The position numbers and the translations under genes are program-made. DNA of 64,000 nucleotides from Streptomyces sp. NBC_01016 (GTDB taxonomy: Bacteria; Actinomycetota; Actinomycetes; Streptomycetales; Streptomycetaceae): contig NZ_JAPEOQ010000001.1 of assembly GCF_026341035.1 (NCBI RefSeq), positions 1,364,001 to 1,428,000 on the forward strand, in the 5' to 3' direction. Position 1 is the first letter of the stretch. Every line of letters begins with the position of its first letter. The notes under the pieces were generated by a model. It ran no database searches, was not told the DNA's origin, and saw nothing but the letters and a program-made list of their open reading frames with translations. This document shows positions 8,580 to 16,095 of the stretch, one piece after another.

Positions 8580-9363
8580 ACGAGAACCCTCCGTACTCCT
8601 CGATGGCCTTGCTGATGTCGTCGGAGTTGGAGGCGCGGTCGTCGCCGGGGACAGGCGTGGGACCGTTCTTCTGCGAGTCGGAGGTGATCTTCCAGTCGCC
8701 GTCGATCCACTGCAGCTGGAAGGTCCAGGTCTGCCACGACGTGGCGACCGGGTTGGTCGAGTGCGTGCCGGAGATGCCGAGGAGCCCCATGTACCAGACC
8801 GACACCTTGGCGGCGTCGTCCTCGTACCGGAGCGTCTTGGTGCCGACCGGAATGGTGCGGGAGACGAACGTGCTGCCCTTGGGCGCCTTCCCGTCCGCGT
8901 CGAGACCCAGCTTGGTCAGGAACTCCGTGGAGTACGCCTCGTCCATCGGGCCCTTGAGCTTGGTGGCCGCCGCGGACGTGTAGAGCTCGTCCACGATGCC
9001 GTGCCGCCGGTCGGCGTTGAACATGCCGTCACCGCCGAGCCGCACCGCATAGTTGGCGGCCGCCGACTGCGCCCCTTGCTCGTCGTGCTCAAAGCCGGAG
9101 GACACCGGCTTGGCACCGGTCGGGGCCGTGGGGGCCGCCGCCGGTTTCGTGCCGGAGGGCTCGGAACCGCCGGAGGTGTCGTCCGTACCGCGGTTCGCGA
9201 AGGCGATCGCCGCGATGAGCAGCACCACCACGCCGACCACGGTCACCAGGGACCGGGACGGTGAACGCCCCGGTCTGCGGGCGCCGGAGCTCTCCGGGAG
9301 CCGCGTCCGGGTCTGGCCGGATCCTCCGTAGAGCTCGTCGTCCTGTGGACCGTCAGGACTCAT
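8569..9363 (-). CDS. Bitopic VirB8/TcpC-like conjugation-type protein
   Basis: A 264-residue type II membrane protein: a cytosolic tail of ~40 residues, one helix (LVTVVGVVVLLIAAIAFAN, about 44-62), a Gly/Pro/Thr linker and an extracytoplasmic domain of ~170 residues. The domain ends in alternating strands such as TWTFQLQWIDGDWKITSDSQ, which look like the NTF2-like fold shared by VirB8 and TcpC. VirB8 proteins organise the T4SS complex at the inner membrane. I prefer the ATG at 9363 (MSPDGP), 8 nt after GAGGGGG; a GTG three codons upstream is possible. It ends 11 nt inside the VirB6-like gene. The fold assignment is inference from size, topology and neighbours. Confidence 0.62.
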   Translation of the reverse strand: MSPDGPQDDELYGGSGQTRTRLPESSGARRPGRSPSRSLVTVVGVVVLLIAAIAFANRGTDDTSGGSEPSGTKPAAAPTAPTGAKPVSSGFEHDEQGAQSAAANYAVRLGGDGMFNADRRHGIVDELYTSAAATKLKGPMDEAYSTEFLTKLGLDADGKAPKGSTFVSRTIPVGTKTLRYEDDAAKVSVWYMGLLGISGTHSTNPVATSWQTWTFQLQWIDGDWKITSDSQKNGPTPVPGDDRASNSDDISKAIEEYGGFSYAR

Positions 9364-9481
9364 TGCGCGCACGCCCCCTCAACCTTTCGCCGAACCACCG
9401 CATACGACGGTAGCCGTGCTGGTTTCCGCGCGGGCGCGGTGTGGTGACTCGACATCAGGGAGACGCAACCTCAGGCGGGAG

Positions 9482-9790
9482 CTAGACGGCCATGCCGTAC
9501 ACGATGGTGAACAGCGTGCCTAGTGAGCCGATGATGAACACCCCGGTCAGGCCCGCGATGATCAGGCCCTTGCCCTGCTCGGCGCTGAAGGTGTCGCGCA
9601 GGGCCGTGGCCCCGATCCGTTGCTTGGCCGCGCCCCAGATCGCGATGCCGAGGCACAGCAGGATGGCGACCGCCATCACGACCTCGACCATCACGCGTGC
9701 CTCGTTGCCCAGGCTCCCGAACGGGCCCCAATCCGGGGCGATCCCGCCGATGATGGTGGAGATGTCGCCTTTTTCGGCTGCCAGCAGCAT
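9482..9790 (-). CDS. VirB2-like small two-helix membrane protein
   Basis: A 102-residue protein, first gene of the T4SS-like operon. A short polar N-terminus is followed by two hydrophobic helices, VMVEVVMAVAILLCLGIAIWG (about residues 33-53) and GLIIAGLTGVFIIGSLGTLF (about 76-95), joined by a basic loop. That is the architecture of VirB2 pilins, though no long leader peptide is seen. The start ATG at 9790 (MLLAAEKG) has GGTGAG upstream. A longer in-frame reading to 9991 exists, but its extra residues are Arg/Gly-rich and run over the predicted promoter. In this locus it could be a pilus subunit or a small channel protein. Confidence 0.6.
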   Translation of the reverse strand: MLLAAEKGDISTIIGGIAPDWGPFGSLGNEARVMVEVVMAVAILLCLGIAIWGAAKQRIGATALRDTFSAEQGKGLIIAGLTGVFIIGSLGTLFTIVYGMAV

Positions 9791-9981
9791 GTGTAACTCA
9801 CCGCCCCATGTGGGTAGTTCTGTCGCCTCTGCCGCAGCGCAGAGGTCAGACCCATTCTTGCCCAGATTGGCTCCGATGCCTGCACACTTGGCGCCATTCC
9901 TTGGCCGAGTTCCTACGGTCCCATGCCTGAGGGACCGCCCGGGAGGGACGGTTCCGGATGCGAAGGAACGTACGGTTACTC

Positions 9982-10010
9982 TGTGTATCATGCCTGGTCA
10001 CGCCGGGCAA
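9982..10010 (-). promoter_or_regulatory. Predicted promoter of the T4SS-like operon
   Basis: On the minus strand TTGCCC (10010-10005) and TACACA (9987-9982) are separated by 17 bp, a fair match to a housekeeping promoter. Transcription would begin near 9975, giving a leader of about 185 nt before the VirB2-like start. The leader contains a perfect 7-bp hairpin, CGGTCCC/GGGACCG, at 9916-9937. The rest of the 9791-10135 interval holds the divergent promoter of the next gene; TAAACT at 10067-10072 is a possible -10 box. Confidence 0.45.
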
Positions 10011-10135
10011 TGAAGGCTGGTCGTGGATAGTTCGGGCAGTCGCTGACGGGGTGGCGTGCCCGACCGTAAACTGAGCGCTCGTGTGTCCGGCCGTGGGTCG
10101 TGCCCGGACTCCCCCGTGGCGAAGGGCGGTTGACG

Positions 10136-11146
10136 GTGCGTAAGGCGTGGATGCTCGCGGGTTCGGCCGTCGCCGGGGGGACCGCGTTCGTGGCGCTGCT
10201 CGTTTTCGGGACGTACATGGCGGCGGGGAGCCTGAGCAGCGGGGTCGGGCAGGGGGCCGTGGGGCTCGCGAAGGGCGCCGTGCCGGCCGCGTATCAGCCA
10301 CTCGTACAGAAGTGGGGCAATCTGTGCCCCGCCATCAACCCGGCGCTGCTGGCCGCGCAGCTCTACCAGGAGAGCGGGTTCAACCCGAAGGCCACGTCGC
10401 CGGCCAAGGCATACGGCATCGCGCAGTTCATCAGCGGCACCTGGGCCGCGCACGGGGTCGACGGGGACGGGGACGGGGACCGCGACATCTGGGACCCCAA
10501 CGACGCGATCCCCTCGGCCGCTTCGTACGACTGCAAGCTCGCCTCGTACGTGAAGGACGCGCCCGGCGACAAGACGAAGAACATGCTCGCCGCCTACAAC
10601 GCGGGCTCGTACGCCGTCATCAAGTACGGGGGAGTGCCGCCGTACCGCGAGACGCAGAACTACGTGAAGGTCATCACGACCCTGGAGAAGTCCTTCGCGA
10701 AGCCGGTCGGGCGCGTGCAGCCTTCGCAGCAGGCCGCGGCCGCCATCTACTTCGCGCAGAAGAAGCTCGGCACCCCTTACTTGTGGGGTGGCAACGGCAC
10801 GGCGGACCAAGATGGCCGATTTGATTGCTCGGGGCTGACCAAGGCCGCGTACGCGACGGCGGACATCGAGCTGCCGCGTGTGGCCAACGACCAGTACAAC
10901 GCCGGGCCGCATCCGAAGCGGGACGAGCTGCTTCCCGGGGACCTCGTGTTCTTCTCCCACGACCTCCAGAACAGCCGGGCCATCCATCACGTGGGCGTTT
11001 ATGTGGGCGGCGGCTACATGATCGACGCGCCGCGGACCGGTGCCGTCATTCGCTTCGACCCCATCGACACCGCTGACTACTTCGGCGCGACCCGGGTCAC
11101 GGAGGACGGTGCGAAGGCGCTGCCGAGCGCTTCGCCGGAGGTCTGA
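10136..11146 (+). CDS. Lytic transglycosylase fused to NlpC/P60 endopeptidase
   Basis: A 336-residue cell-wall hydrolase. An N-terminal membrane anchor (about residues 6-30) is followed by an SLT domain with catalytic Glu in LYQESGFNPKATSPA, then YGIAQFISGTW, and a C-terminal NlpC/P60 domain. The latter has its Cys in FDCSGLTKAAY and His in AIHHVGVYVGGGYMIDAP. The first domain cuts the glycan strand and the second the stem peptide, the VirB1-like job of opening peptidoglycan for a secretion apparatus. I start at GTG 10136, with AAGGGCGG 8 nt upstream. It is divergent from the T4SS-like operon, which supports a shared function. Both active sites look intact. Confidence 0.85.
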   Translation: MRKAWMLAGSAVAGGTAFVALLVFGTYMAAGSLSSGVGQGAVGLAKGAVPAAYQPLVQKWGNLCPAINPALLAAQLYQESGFNPKATSPAKAYGIAQFISGTWAAHGVDGDGDGDRDIWDPNDAIPSAASYDCKLASYVKDAPGDKTKNMLAAYNAGSYAVIKYGGVPPYRETQNYVKVITTLEKSFAKPVGRVQPSQQAAAAIYFAQKKLGTPYLWGGNGTADQDGRFDCSGLTKAAYATADIELPRVANDQYNAGPHPKRDELLPGDLVFFSHDLQNSRAIHHVGVYVGGGYMIDAPRTGAVIRFDPIDTADYFGATRVTEDGAKALPSASPEV

Positions 11147-11343
11147 GTTCCGCGAAGCGGTCTGTGAGTTGGCTGGAACTCTCTGTTATGCCATGGCCCT
11201 GAGCTGCGGGTTTGTGTCTCTCTTCGATAACGTCTGGGTGATCGTTCGGTGGATTGTGGAACGTAGAGGGTGGGACCGTGCGTTCCTCTACCTGAATCGA
11301 AAACAACCACGGGGGTGGCTGAAGACGAAGGGGCCGCTGAACT

Positions 11344-12069
11344 ATGGCTGGACTCGTGGCACTCGAAGCGCCCGCGACATCCGGATCCAACCCCGACGTC
11401 ACGCTGCTCTACGACATCAACGGCCTGGCCGATGACGCTCCGCGCTGGTTCGACCGGACCATGGAGTTCGTCGGGGAGTACGGGATCCTGATCGCGCTCG
11501 TGCTCCTCGTGCTGTGGTGCTGGTGGGGTGCGAGGAAGCGCGCGTCGCTCGACGACGCGGCGTCCTCCGTGGCCGCCGTGGTGTGGGCGCCGCTCGCCGC
11601 CGGGGTCGCCGTTCTCGTGAACGTGCCGATCCGGTCCTTCGTCGAGCGGCCGCGGCCCTTCGTGGACCACCAGGGGCTCGAGGTTCTGGTCAAGGGCAAG
11701 ACCGACTTCTCGTTCGTCAGCGATCACGCCACGCTGGCGATGGCCATCGGGGCGGGGCTCTTCATCGCCCACCGCAAGCTCGGGCTCGCCGCCATAGGGC
11801 TTGCCGTGCTCGAAGGGTTCTGCCGGGTCTTCATGGGCGTGCACTATCCGACGGACGTCGTGGGCGGGTTCGCGCTCGGCACGGCTGTCGCGCTGCTGCT
11901 CTCGCCGCTCGCCTCGGCGCTGCTCACTCCGCTGACGCGGGGCATCGGGCGGGCGTCCGGGTGGGTCTCCCGGCTCGTGTGGGCCCCCGACGCGGTGGCC
12001 TCCGCGGTGGAACTCCCCGAGTCCCGGGATGCGGCGGAGCCGGCGGAGGAGCGGGACCTGGCGGCTTGA
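11344..12069 (+). CDS. PAP2-superfamily phosphatase (undecaprenyl-diphosphatase-like)
   Basis: A 241-residue polytopic membrane protein with the three PAP2 motifs: VNVPIRSFVERPRPF (R102-P103 core), FVSDHATLAM (S126-D127-H128, equivalent to PSGH) and RVFMGVHYPTDVVGG (R161, H167, D171). It should dephosphorylate a lipid phosphate, probably recycling undecaprenyl pyrophosphate outside the membrane. The soluble C-terminus is acidic (ESRDAAEPAEERDLAA). The start ATG at 11344 is preceded by GAAGGGG. Its stop codon lies within about 10 nt of the right-end hairpin of the downstream IS element, so the insertion may have trimmed or rewritten the last codons. The 197 nt upstream show no clear regulatory site. 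Confidence 0.85.
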   Translation: MAGLVALEAPATSGSNPDVTLLYDINGLADDAPRWFDRTMEFVGEYGILIALVLLVLWCWWGARKRASLDDAASSVAAVVWAPLAAGVAVLVNVPIRSFVERPRPFVDHQGLEVLVKGKTDFSFVSDHATLAMAIGAGLFIAHRKLGLAAIGLAVLEGFCRVFMGVHYPTDVVGGFALGTAVALLLSPLASALLTPLTRGIGRASGWVSRLVWAPDAVASAVELPESRDAAEPAEERDLAA

Positions 12070-12075
12070 CTTGCT

Positions 12076-12200
12076 CCTCGGGCTGAAGCCCGAGGATTCT
12101 GGTCTTCCCGACGTTGCTGTGTCGCTACGCGGCACGGGATTCGGTGGGGATTCCGTGGCTTCCTGTTTCTGTGCGCTGTGCCGGGACTGCTCCCGGTCTT
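12076..12200 (-). ncRNA. Probable omega/reRNA region at tnpB 3' end
   Basis: In characterised IS200/IS605 elements the guide RNA of TnpB covers the 3' part of tnpB and the right-end hairpin, with the guide read from flanking DNA beyond the end. The corresponding positions here are the last ~75 nt of tnpB and the hairpin at 12076-12095; the guide would come from sequence left of about 12066. Position is inferred by analogy, and the 5' limit is arbitrary. Confidence 0.4.
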
Positions 12201-13348
12201 ACCGGCGCTCCGCAGGCCGATACCGCCAGTCCGGCGGCCGTCTTGATGTTGATCGCGGCGTTGACGTCCCGGTCATGGACCACGCCGCAGGCGGTACACG
12301 TCCATTCCCGCACGCCCAGGGGTTTGGGTCCGTCCTTGACGCCGCAGGTGGAGCAGGTCTGGGAGGTCGGCTCGAACCGGCCGATCTTCACCAGGGTGCG
12401 GCCGTAGCGCTGAGCCTTGTACGCCAGCATGCCGACGAAGGTGGACCATCCGGCGTCGTGCACGGACTTGGCCAGCCTGGTGCGCGCCAGTCCCGCCACC
12501 GACAGGTCCTCCACGGCGATCCCTTGGTTCTCGGAGATCAGCTTCGTGGAGAGCTGGTGGTGGAACTCGCGGCGTGCGTCGGTCACCTGGGTGTGGGCGC
12601 GGGCGACTTTGAGGCGGGCCTTGGCCCGGTTTTTGGATCCCTTCTGTTTGCGGGACAGCTCCCGCTGGGCCTTCTTCAGCTTCTTCTCCGCACGCCGCAG
12701 GAACCTGGGGGAGTCGATCTTCTCGCCGGTGGACAGCACGGCGAAATGTGTCAGGCCCAGGTCGATGCCGATGACCTGGTCGGTGTCGGGCATCCGGGCG
12801 GCGTCGGCGGCGGGGTCGGTGTCGATCACGAAGGAGGCGAAGTACCGGCCTGCCGCGTCCTTGATGACGGTGACCGAGGTGGGGGTGGTGGGCAGGCTGC
12901 GGGACCACTTCACCTTCACCGCGCCGATCTTCGGCAGGTTCAGGCGGCCACTGTCGGTGATGCTCCAGCGGGCGTTGGCGGTGAACCGGACCGACTGCCG
13001 GGCGTCCTTGCGGGACTTGAAGCGCGGCGGTCCCAGTTTCGGACCTTTGCGGGCACCGGTGAGAGAAGCGAAGAAGTTCCTGTACGCGGACTCGGCGTCC
13101 CGCAGGGACTGCTGAAGCACGACCGCGGACACCTCCCCCAGCCAGGACCGCTCGCTCGTCCGTTTGGCCTCGGTGATCAGAGAGAGGGACAGCTCCCCGG
13201 CCGTGGGGGAGGGCCGCCCGGCCTTGCGGGCGTCTTCGCGGGCACGCACCGCGTCGTTGAACACGACACGGGCACACCCGAACGCCCGCGCCAACGCGGC
13301 GCGTTGACCAGGCTCCGGGTACAACCTGAAGGCGTACCGAAGTTGCAT
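12125..13348 (-). CDS. tnpB: RNA-guided endonuclease TnpB (IS605 OrfB)
   Basis: A 407-residue protein with a complete RuvC nuclease: IGIDLGLTHFAVL (D196), GIAVEDLSVAGLA (E280) and DRDVNAAINI (D361). A zinc ribbon lies between the second and third motifs (C332, C335, C351, C354). The N-terminal OrfB helix-turn-helix/WED region begins MQLRYAFRLYPEPGQRAALA. TnpB cuts DNA matching its omega RNA guide next to a target-adjacent motif. All catalytic residues are present, so it is probably active. I start at ATG 13348; the frame stays open 15 codons further but lacks family similarity there. It is inserted downstream of the PAP2 gene on the opposite strand. Confidence 0.9.
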   Translation of the reverse strand: MQLRYAFRLYPEPGQRAALARAFGCARVVFNDAVRAREDARKAGRPSPTAGELSLSLITEAKRTSERSWLGEVSAVVLQQSLRDAESAYRNFFASLTGARKGPKLGPPRFKSRKDARQSVRFTANARWSITDSGRLNLPKIGAVKVKWSRSLPTTPTSVTVIKDAAGRYFASFVIDTDPAADAARMPDTDQVIGIDLGLTHFAVLSTGEKIDSPRFLRRAEKKLKKAQRELSRKQKGSKNRAKARLKVARAHTQVTDARREFHHQLSTKLISENQGIAVEDLSVAGLARTRLAKSVHDAGWSTFVGMLAYKAQRYGRTLVKIGRFEPTSQTCSTCGVKDGPKPLGVREWTCTACGVVHDRDVNAAINIKTAAGLAVSACGAPVRPGAVPAQRTETGSHGIPTESRAA

Positions 13349-13517
13349 GCGAGGATCGTACGAACGAACTACACCCTCCGTAACCGGGAACACCCGTTCC
13401 TCCCGTCACCCTCGCCAGTGACCGCTCCATCCGGCTCCACCGGAACGACACCGCGACGCTCCGCAGTCATCAGATCCGCTTCACCACCGGGCTGAAACCC
13501 GATCCACTGCGAATGAA

Positions 13518-14156
13518 TCCCGGTAGCGCTCCGTGCTGGGGCGGGATCGTGCGTTTCGGCGTGCCGCGTCGGGTTGGGGCCGTCGTGATGGGCGCGCGGC
13601 GCCTGGGTCGGGGGTTTGCCGGGGGCGGCGTCTGTGGTGCTGGTGCGCGGTGTCGTGCCGTGTTCGGCTGCGCCGGTCCTGGCTTGTCTCCCACCCGCCC
13701 GCCCCCTCCGGGGGCTCCAGCCCCGACCGGGGCCCGGGGCGGGGCCGGGGTGGGGCGCGTTGGGATCGGTGCGCGGCACCTGGGCCCGTGCCGGGGTTGG
13801 CGTCTGTCGTGATGGGTGCGCGGCACCGGGGTGCCGCCTTGCCCACCCTGCCGCCCCAGGCGGCAGATTGCCCAAGGCGGGGCGGCGTCGACCGTCAAGG
13901 GTGGGGAGCCGTGGCTGGCGGCGGATTACCCAAGGCGGGTGGCGGTACCCCGTCGGGCCGACGGCCCCGGAGGGGGCGGGTGGGTGGGAGATGGGCGGGA
14001 GCCGGGCGATTGCCTGCGGGTGGGCGGGGCAATTCAAGCTCCTGCGGCGGGTGGTCAATTCAAGCCCCGCTCTGGGACGAGACTCGCGGGGTCCAGGGCG
14101 GAGCCCCGTGGCGTAGGGACGGGGCAGGGCTCCCGTTACAGGGACTGGGGAACCCG
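13518..14156. repeat. Gene-free GC-rich stretch with dispersed Streptomyces repeats
   Basis: About 640 nt without a convincing gene. It holds the repeat TTGCCCACCCTGCCGCC followed by GGCGGCAG and ATTGCCCAAGGCGGG (13834-13880), found again at 25359-25405 and 28952-28999. A second repeat (14056-14110) is related to the palindromes at 3632-3760. Shorter copies of a CCCAAGGCGGGT motif also occur (13927-13945). Confidence 0.75.
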
Positions 14157-15752
14157 TTACAGGGATTGCGGGAAGGTGAAGAAGTCTGACGGGTCGTACG
14201 TGTGTTTTACCTTGGTCAGGCGGGGTGCCGCGTCCCCGTAATACGCCTGCTTCCAGTTCTTCAGGGACGCGTCCGCGTAGTTCTGGTACGCCGCCCCGGA
14301 GGCGTACGGCCGCATCGACGCATGGGCCGAGGAAAGCCAGTCGCGGGCCGCCGAGCCGGATGTGGTCGGCTGCCACGACACGATGTACTGCGCGAGCATC
14401 CGCGCGCGGCGGTGCACGAACGCCGTCGCCGTCGGGTCCACCCGGTTGATCGCGCCACCGAGCGCCGTGAGCGCCACCGACCCGGCCCCGGACTTCACGT
14501 TCTCCAACTGCTTCAGGAGCGTGCGTACCCCCGCGTCCGAGAGATTCCGGTCGAAGAAGTCGGAGGCGGCCGCGTACGTCTCGCGCTGCAACGCGCCCGC
14601 CGAGTCACGGCCGGGCGTCGCGCCGGGGAGGTGGCACTGGGCGTCCTCGGAGAACGCCGAGCAGCCCGCGTACACCTCCATCGACTCCTCGTACGAGCGC
14701 CGCTTGAGGGAGACCGACGTGGCGGGGCCGGGGCCGCCGGGCCCGTCGGCGAGGCGGTCGACCGCGTTCTGGAGCTCGGTGTACGTGCCGAGGGAGAACG
14801 CCGCGACCGAGACCGTCGGGTTGCCGCCGGGCGCGCCCGCGATGTGCAGCGAGGACCAGATCTCGTCGGCCTGCTCCGGGCCCCACTTCTGCCAGGCCTT
14901 GAGCACCGTCGCCGCCTTCGACCAGGGCCAGCTCATGTACGCGGAGACGGCCTGCGGCGCGGGGTGGGTCTTGAAGCGGAGCTCCGTCACCACACCGAAC
15001 TGGCCGTTGCCCGCGCCCCGTAGCGCCCAGAAGAGGTCCTTGTGCGACGTCGCGTTCGCGGTGAGTTCCTTGCCGTCGGCCGTGACGATCGTGGCCTGCG
15101 TGAGGCTGTCGCACGTGAGGCCGTAGGCCCGCGACACGACGCCGTGGCCGCCGCCGAGCGTGAGGCCCGAGACGCCGACCGTGGGGCAGGAACCCGCCGG
15201 TATCGTCACGCCCTTGGCGGCCAGCGCCCGGTAGACGTCGATGAGCTTGGCGCCCGCGCCGACCACCGCCTCGCCCCCCGAAGCGCGGACGGACTTCATC
15301 CGGGAGACGTCGAGTATCAGGTGGCCGTTGCCCGAGGACCAACCCGCGTACGAGTGGCCGCCGTTGCGTATGGAGAGCGGAACCTTGTGCGCGCGGGCGT
15401 ACGCGAGGGTCGTACGGATGTCGTCGGTCCCCGAGACGTACGCGACGGCGCGCGGCTTCAACGTGTCGAAGCGGGTGTTGTAGAGCTGGTGCGCCGCCGC
15501 CCAGGAGGATTCGCCGGGGCGGACGAGGGAGCCGTCCAGATCCTTGGCGAGGCCGGCGAGGTTCGCCGCGGCCCGCACCGTGCTCGACGCGCTCGCGCTG
15601 GTGGAGCGGATCGGGGCGGAGGAGCCGGAGGACGCGGACGCGGAGTTCCCACCCGTGGACCCGGAACCGGACCCCGACCCGGAGCAGGCGCTCACCGCGC
15701 CGCCGGCCGTGAGTGCCGCGGCCGATGCCGTGATGAACGTGCGGCGTTCCAT
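14157..15752 (-). CDS. Exported FAD-linked oxidase, berberine-bridge type, Tat lipoprotein
   Basis: A 531-residue flavoprotein. The N-terminus MERRTFITASAAAL has the twin-arginine motif, and VSAC (C23) is a lipobox, so it is a Tat-exported lipoprotein. The FAD_binding_4 domain carries IRNGGHSYAGW (H133) and GSCPTVGVSGLTLGGGHG (C189). Those are the two residues that bind FAD covalently in berberine-bridge enzymes, so the flavin is probably bicovalent. The C-terminal BBE motif reads YQNYADASLKNW, then YYG and RLTKVKHTYDPSDFF. Such enzymes oxidise sugars, alkaloids or polyphenols with O2. The start ATG at 15752 has GAGGGAG 8 nt upstream. The gene stands alone; its substrate is unknown. Confidence 0.85.
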   Translation of the reverse strand: MERRTFITASAAALTAGGAVSACSGSGSGSGSTGGNSASASSGSSAPIRSTSASASSTVRAAANLAGLAKDLDGSLVRPGESSWAAAHQLYNTRFDTLKPRAVAYVSGTDDIRTTLAYARAHKVPLSIRNGGHSYAGWSSGNGHLILDVSRMKSVRASGGEAVVGAGAKLIDVYRALAAKGVTIPAGSCPTVGVSGLTLGGGHGVVSRAYGLTCDSLTQATIVTADGKELTANATSHKDLFWALRGAGNGQFGVVTELRFKTHPAPQAVSAYMSWPWSKAATVLKAWQKWGPEQADEIWSSLHIAGAPGGNPTVSVAAFSLGTYTELQNAVDRLADGPGGPGPATSVSLKRRSYEESMEVYAGCSAFSEDAQCHLPGATPGRDSAGALQRETYAAASDFFDRNLSDAGVRTLLKQLENVKSGAGSVALTALGGAINRVDPTATAFVHRRARMLAQYIVSWQPTTSGSAARDWLSSAHASMRPYASGAAYQNYADASLKNWKQAYYGDAAPRLTKVKHTYDPSDFFTFPQSL

Positions 15753-15822
15753 GTGGTTGTCTCCCTCGGCCACCTGTTCGCTTCCCGAGGTACGAGACGT
15801 CATCGGTGAGCCGTGGGTTCCG

Positions 15823-15984
15823 TCAGGCGGCCGGGCCCGCCGAGTCGAGATGGCCGTCCGCGTCCGAACGGGCCTTGCTCCGTGCCCTTCTGGCCGGTCC
15901 CCGCCAGCCGCAGCTGCAGCGGGCCAGGCAGAAACGTCCCTGTTCCACGACGGTGGTCGTATGCGAGTGCTGCTGTTGTGCCAC
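15823..15984 (-). CDS. Small conserved protein with CxCGW motif
   Basis: A 53-residue basic protein starting with a GTG (VAQQQHSHTTTVVEQGRFCL). The core RFCLARCSCGWRGPARRARSKA matches, from memory, a family of short Streptomyces proteins of unknown role in which a Cys-x-Cys-Gly-Trp motif precedes an Arg-rich helix. The cysteines could hold zinc or a redox partner. The ribosome site is weak, so the start is uncertain. It lies 70 nt upstream of the flavin oxidase start on the same strand and may share its transcript. Confidence 0.55.
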   Translation of the reverse strand: MAQQQHSHTTTVVEQGRFCLARCSCGWRGPARRARSKARSDADGHLDSAGPAA

Positions 15985-16095
15985 GCGGCCACGGTAGCGA
16001 CTCCATGTAAAGCCCCCGTTCGCGTGACGGTCGACCCTACTCGTCGTTAACCCCGACGACAGGGGTGGCCGCACACGCACGGAGCACGGACAGGC

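Larger units (their letters stand above)
12066..13517 (-). mobile_element. IS200/IS605-type element with tnpB only
   Basis: Two related stem-loops bracket tnpB. The right end is at 12076-12095 (minus strand CCTCGGGC, loop TTCA, GCCCGAGG) and the left end at 13488-13501 (CGGGT, loop TTCA, GCCCG). Subterminal hairpins without terminal inverted repeats or target duplications are typical of this group. No tnpA lies inside, so the element is non-autonomous for transposition. The exact borders are uncertain by about 15 nt. TTCAT on the minus strand at 13517-13513 is a candidate target-adjacent motif next to the left end. Confidence 0.78.

Noticed and set aside
9791..9991. N-terminal extension of the VirB2-like protein
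   Set aside because: It would overlap the predicted promoter and a hairpin; the ATG at 9790 has its own ribosome site.
13352..13393. Upstream extension of TnpB (MFPVTEGVVRS)
   Set aside because: Family alignments from memory begin at the MQLRYAFRLYP block; the extension has no similarity.
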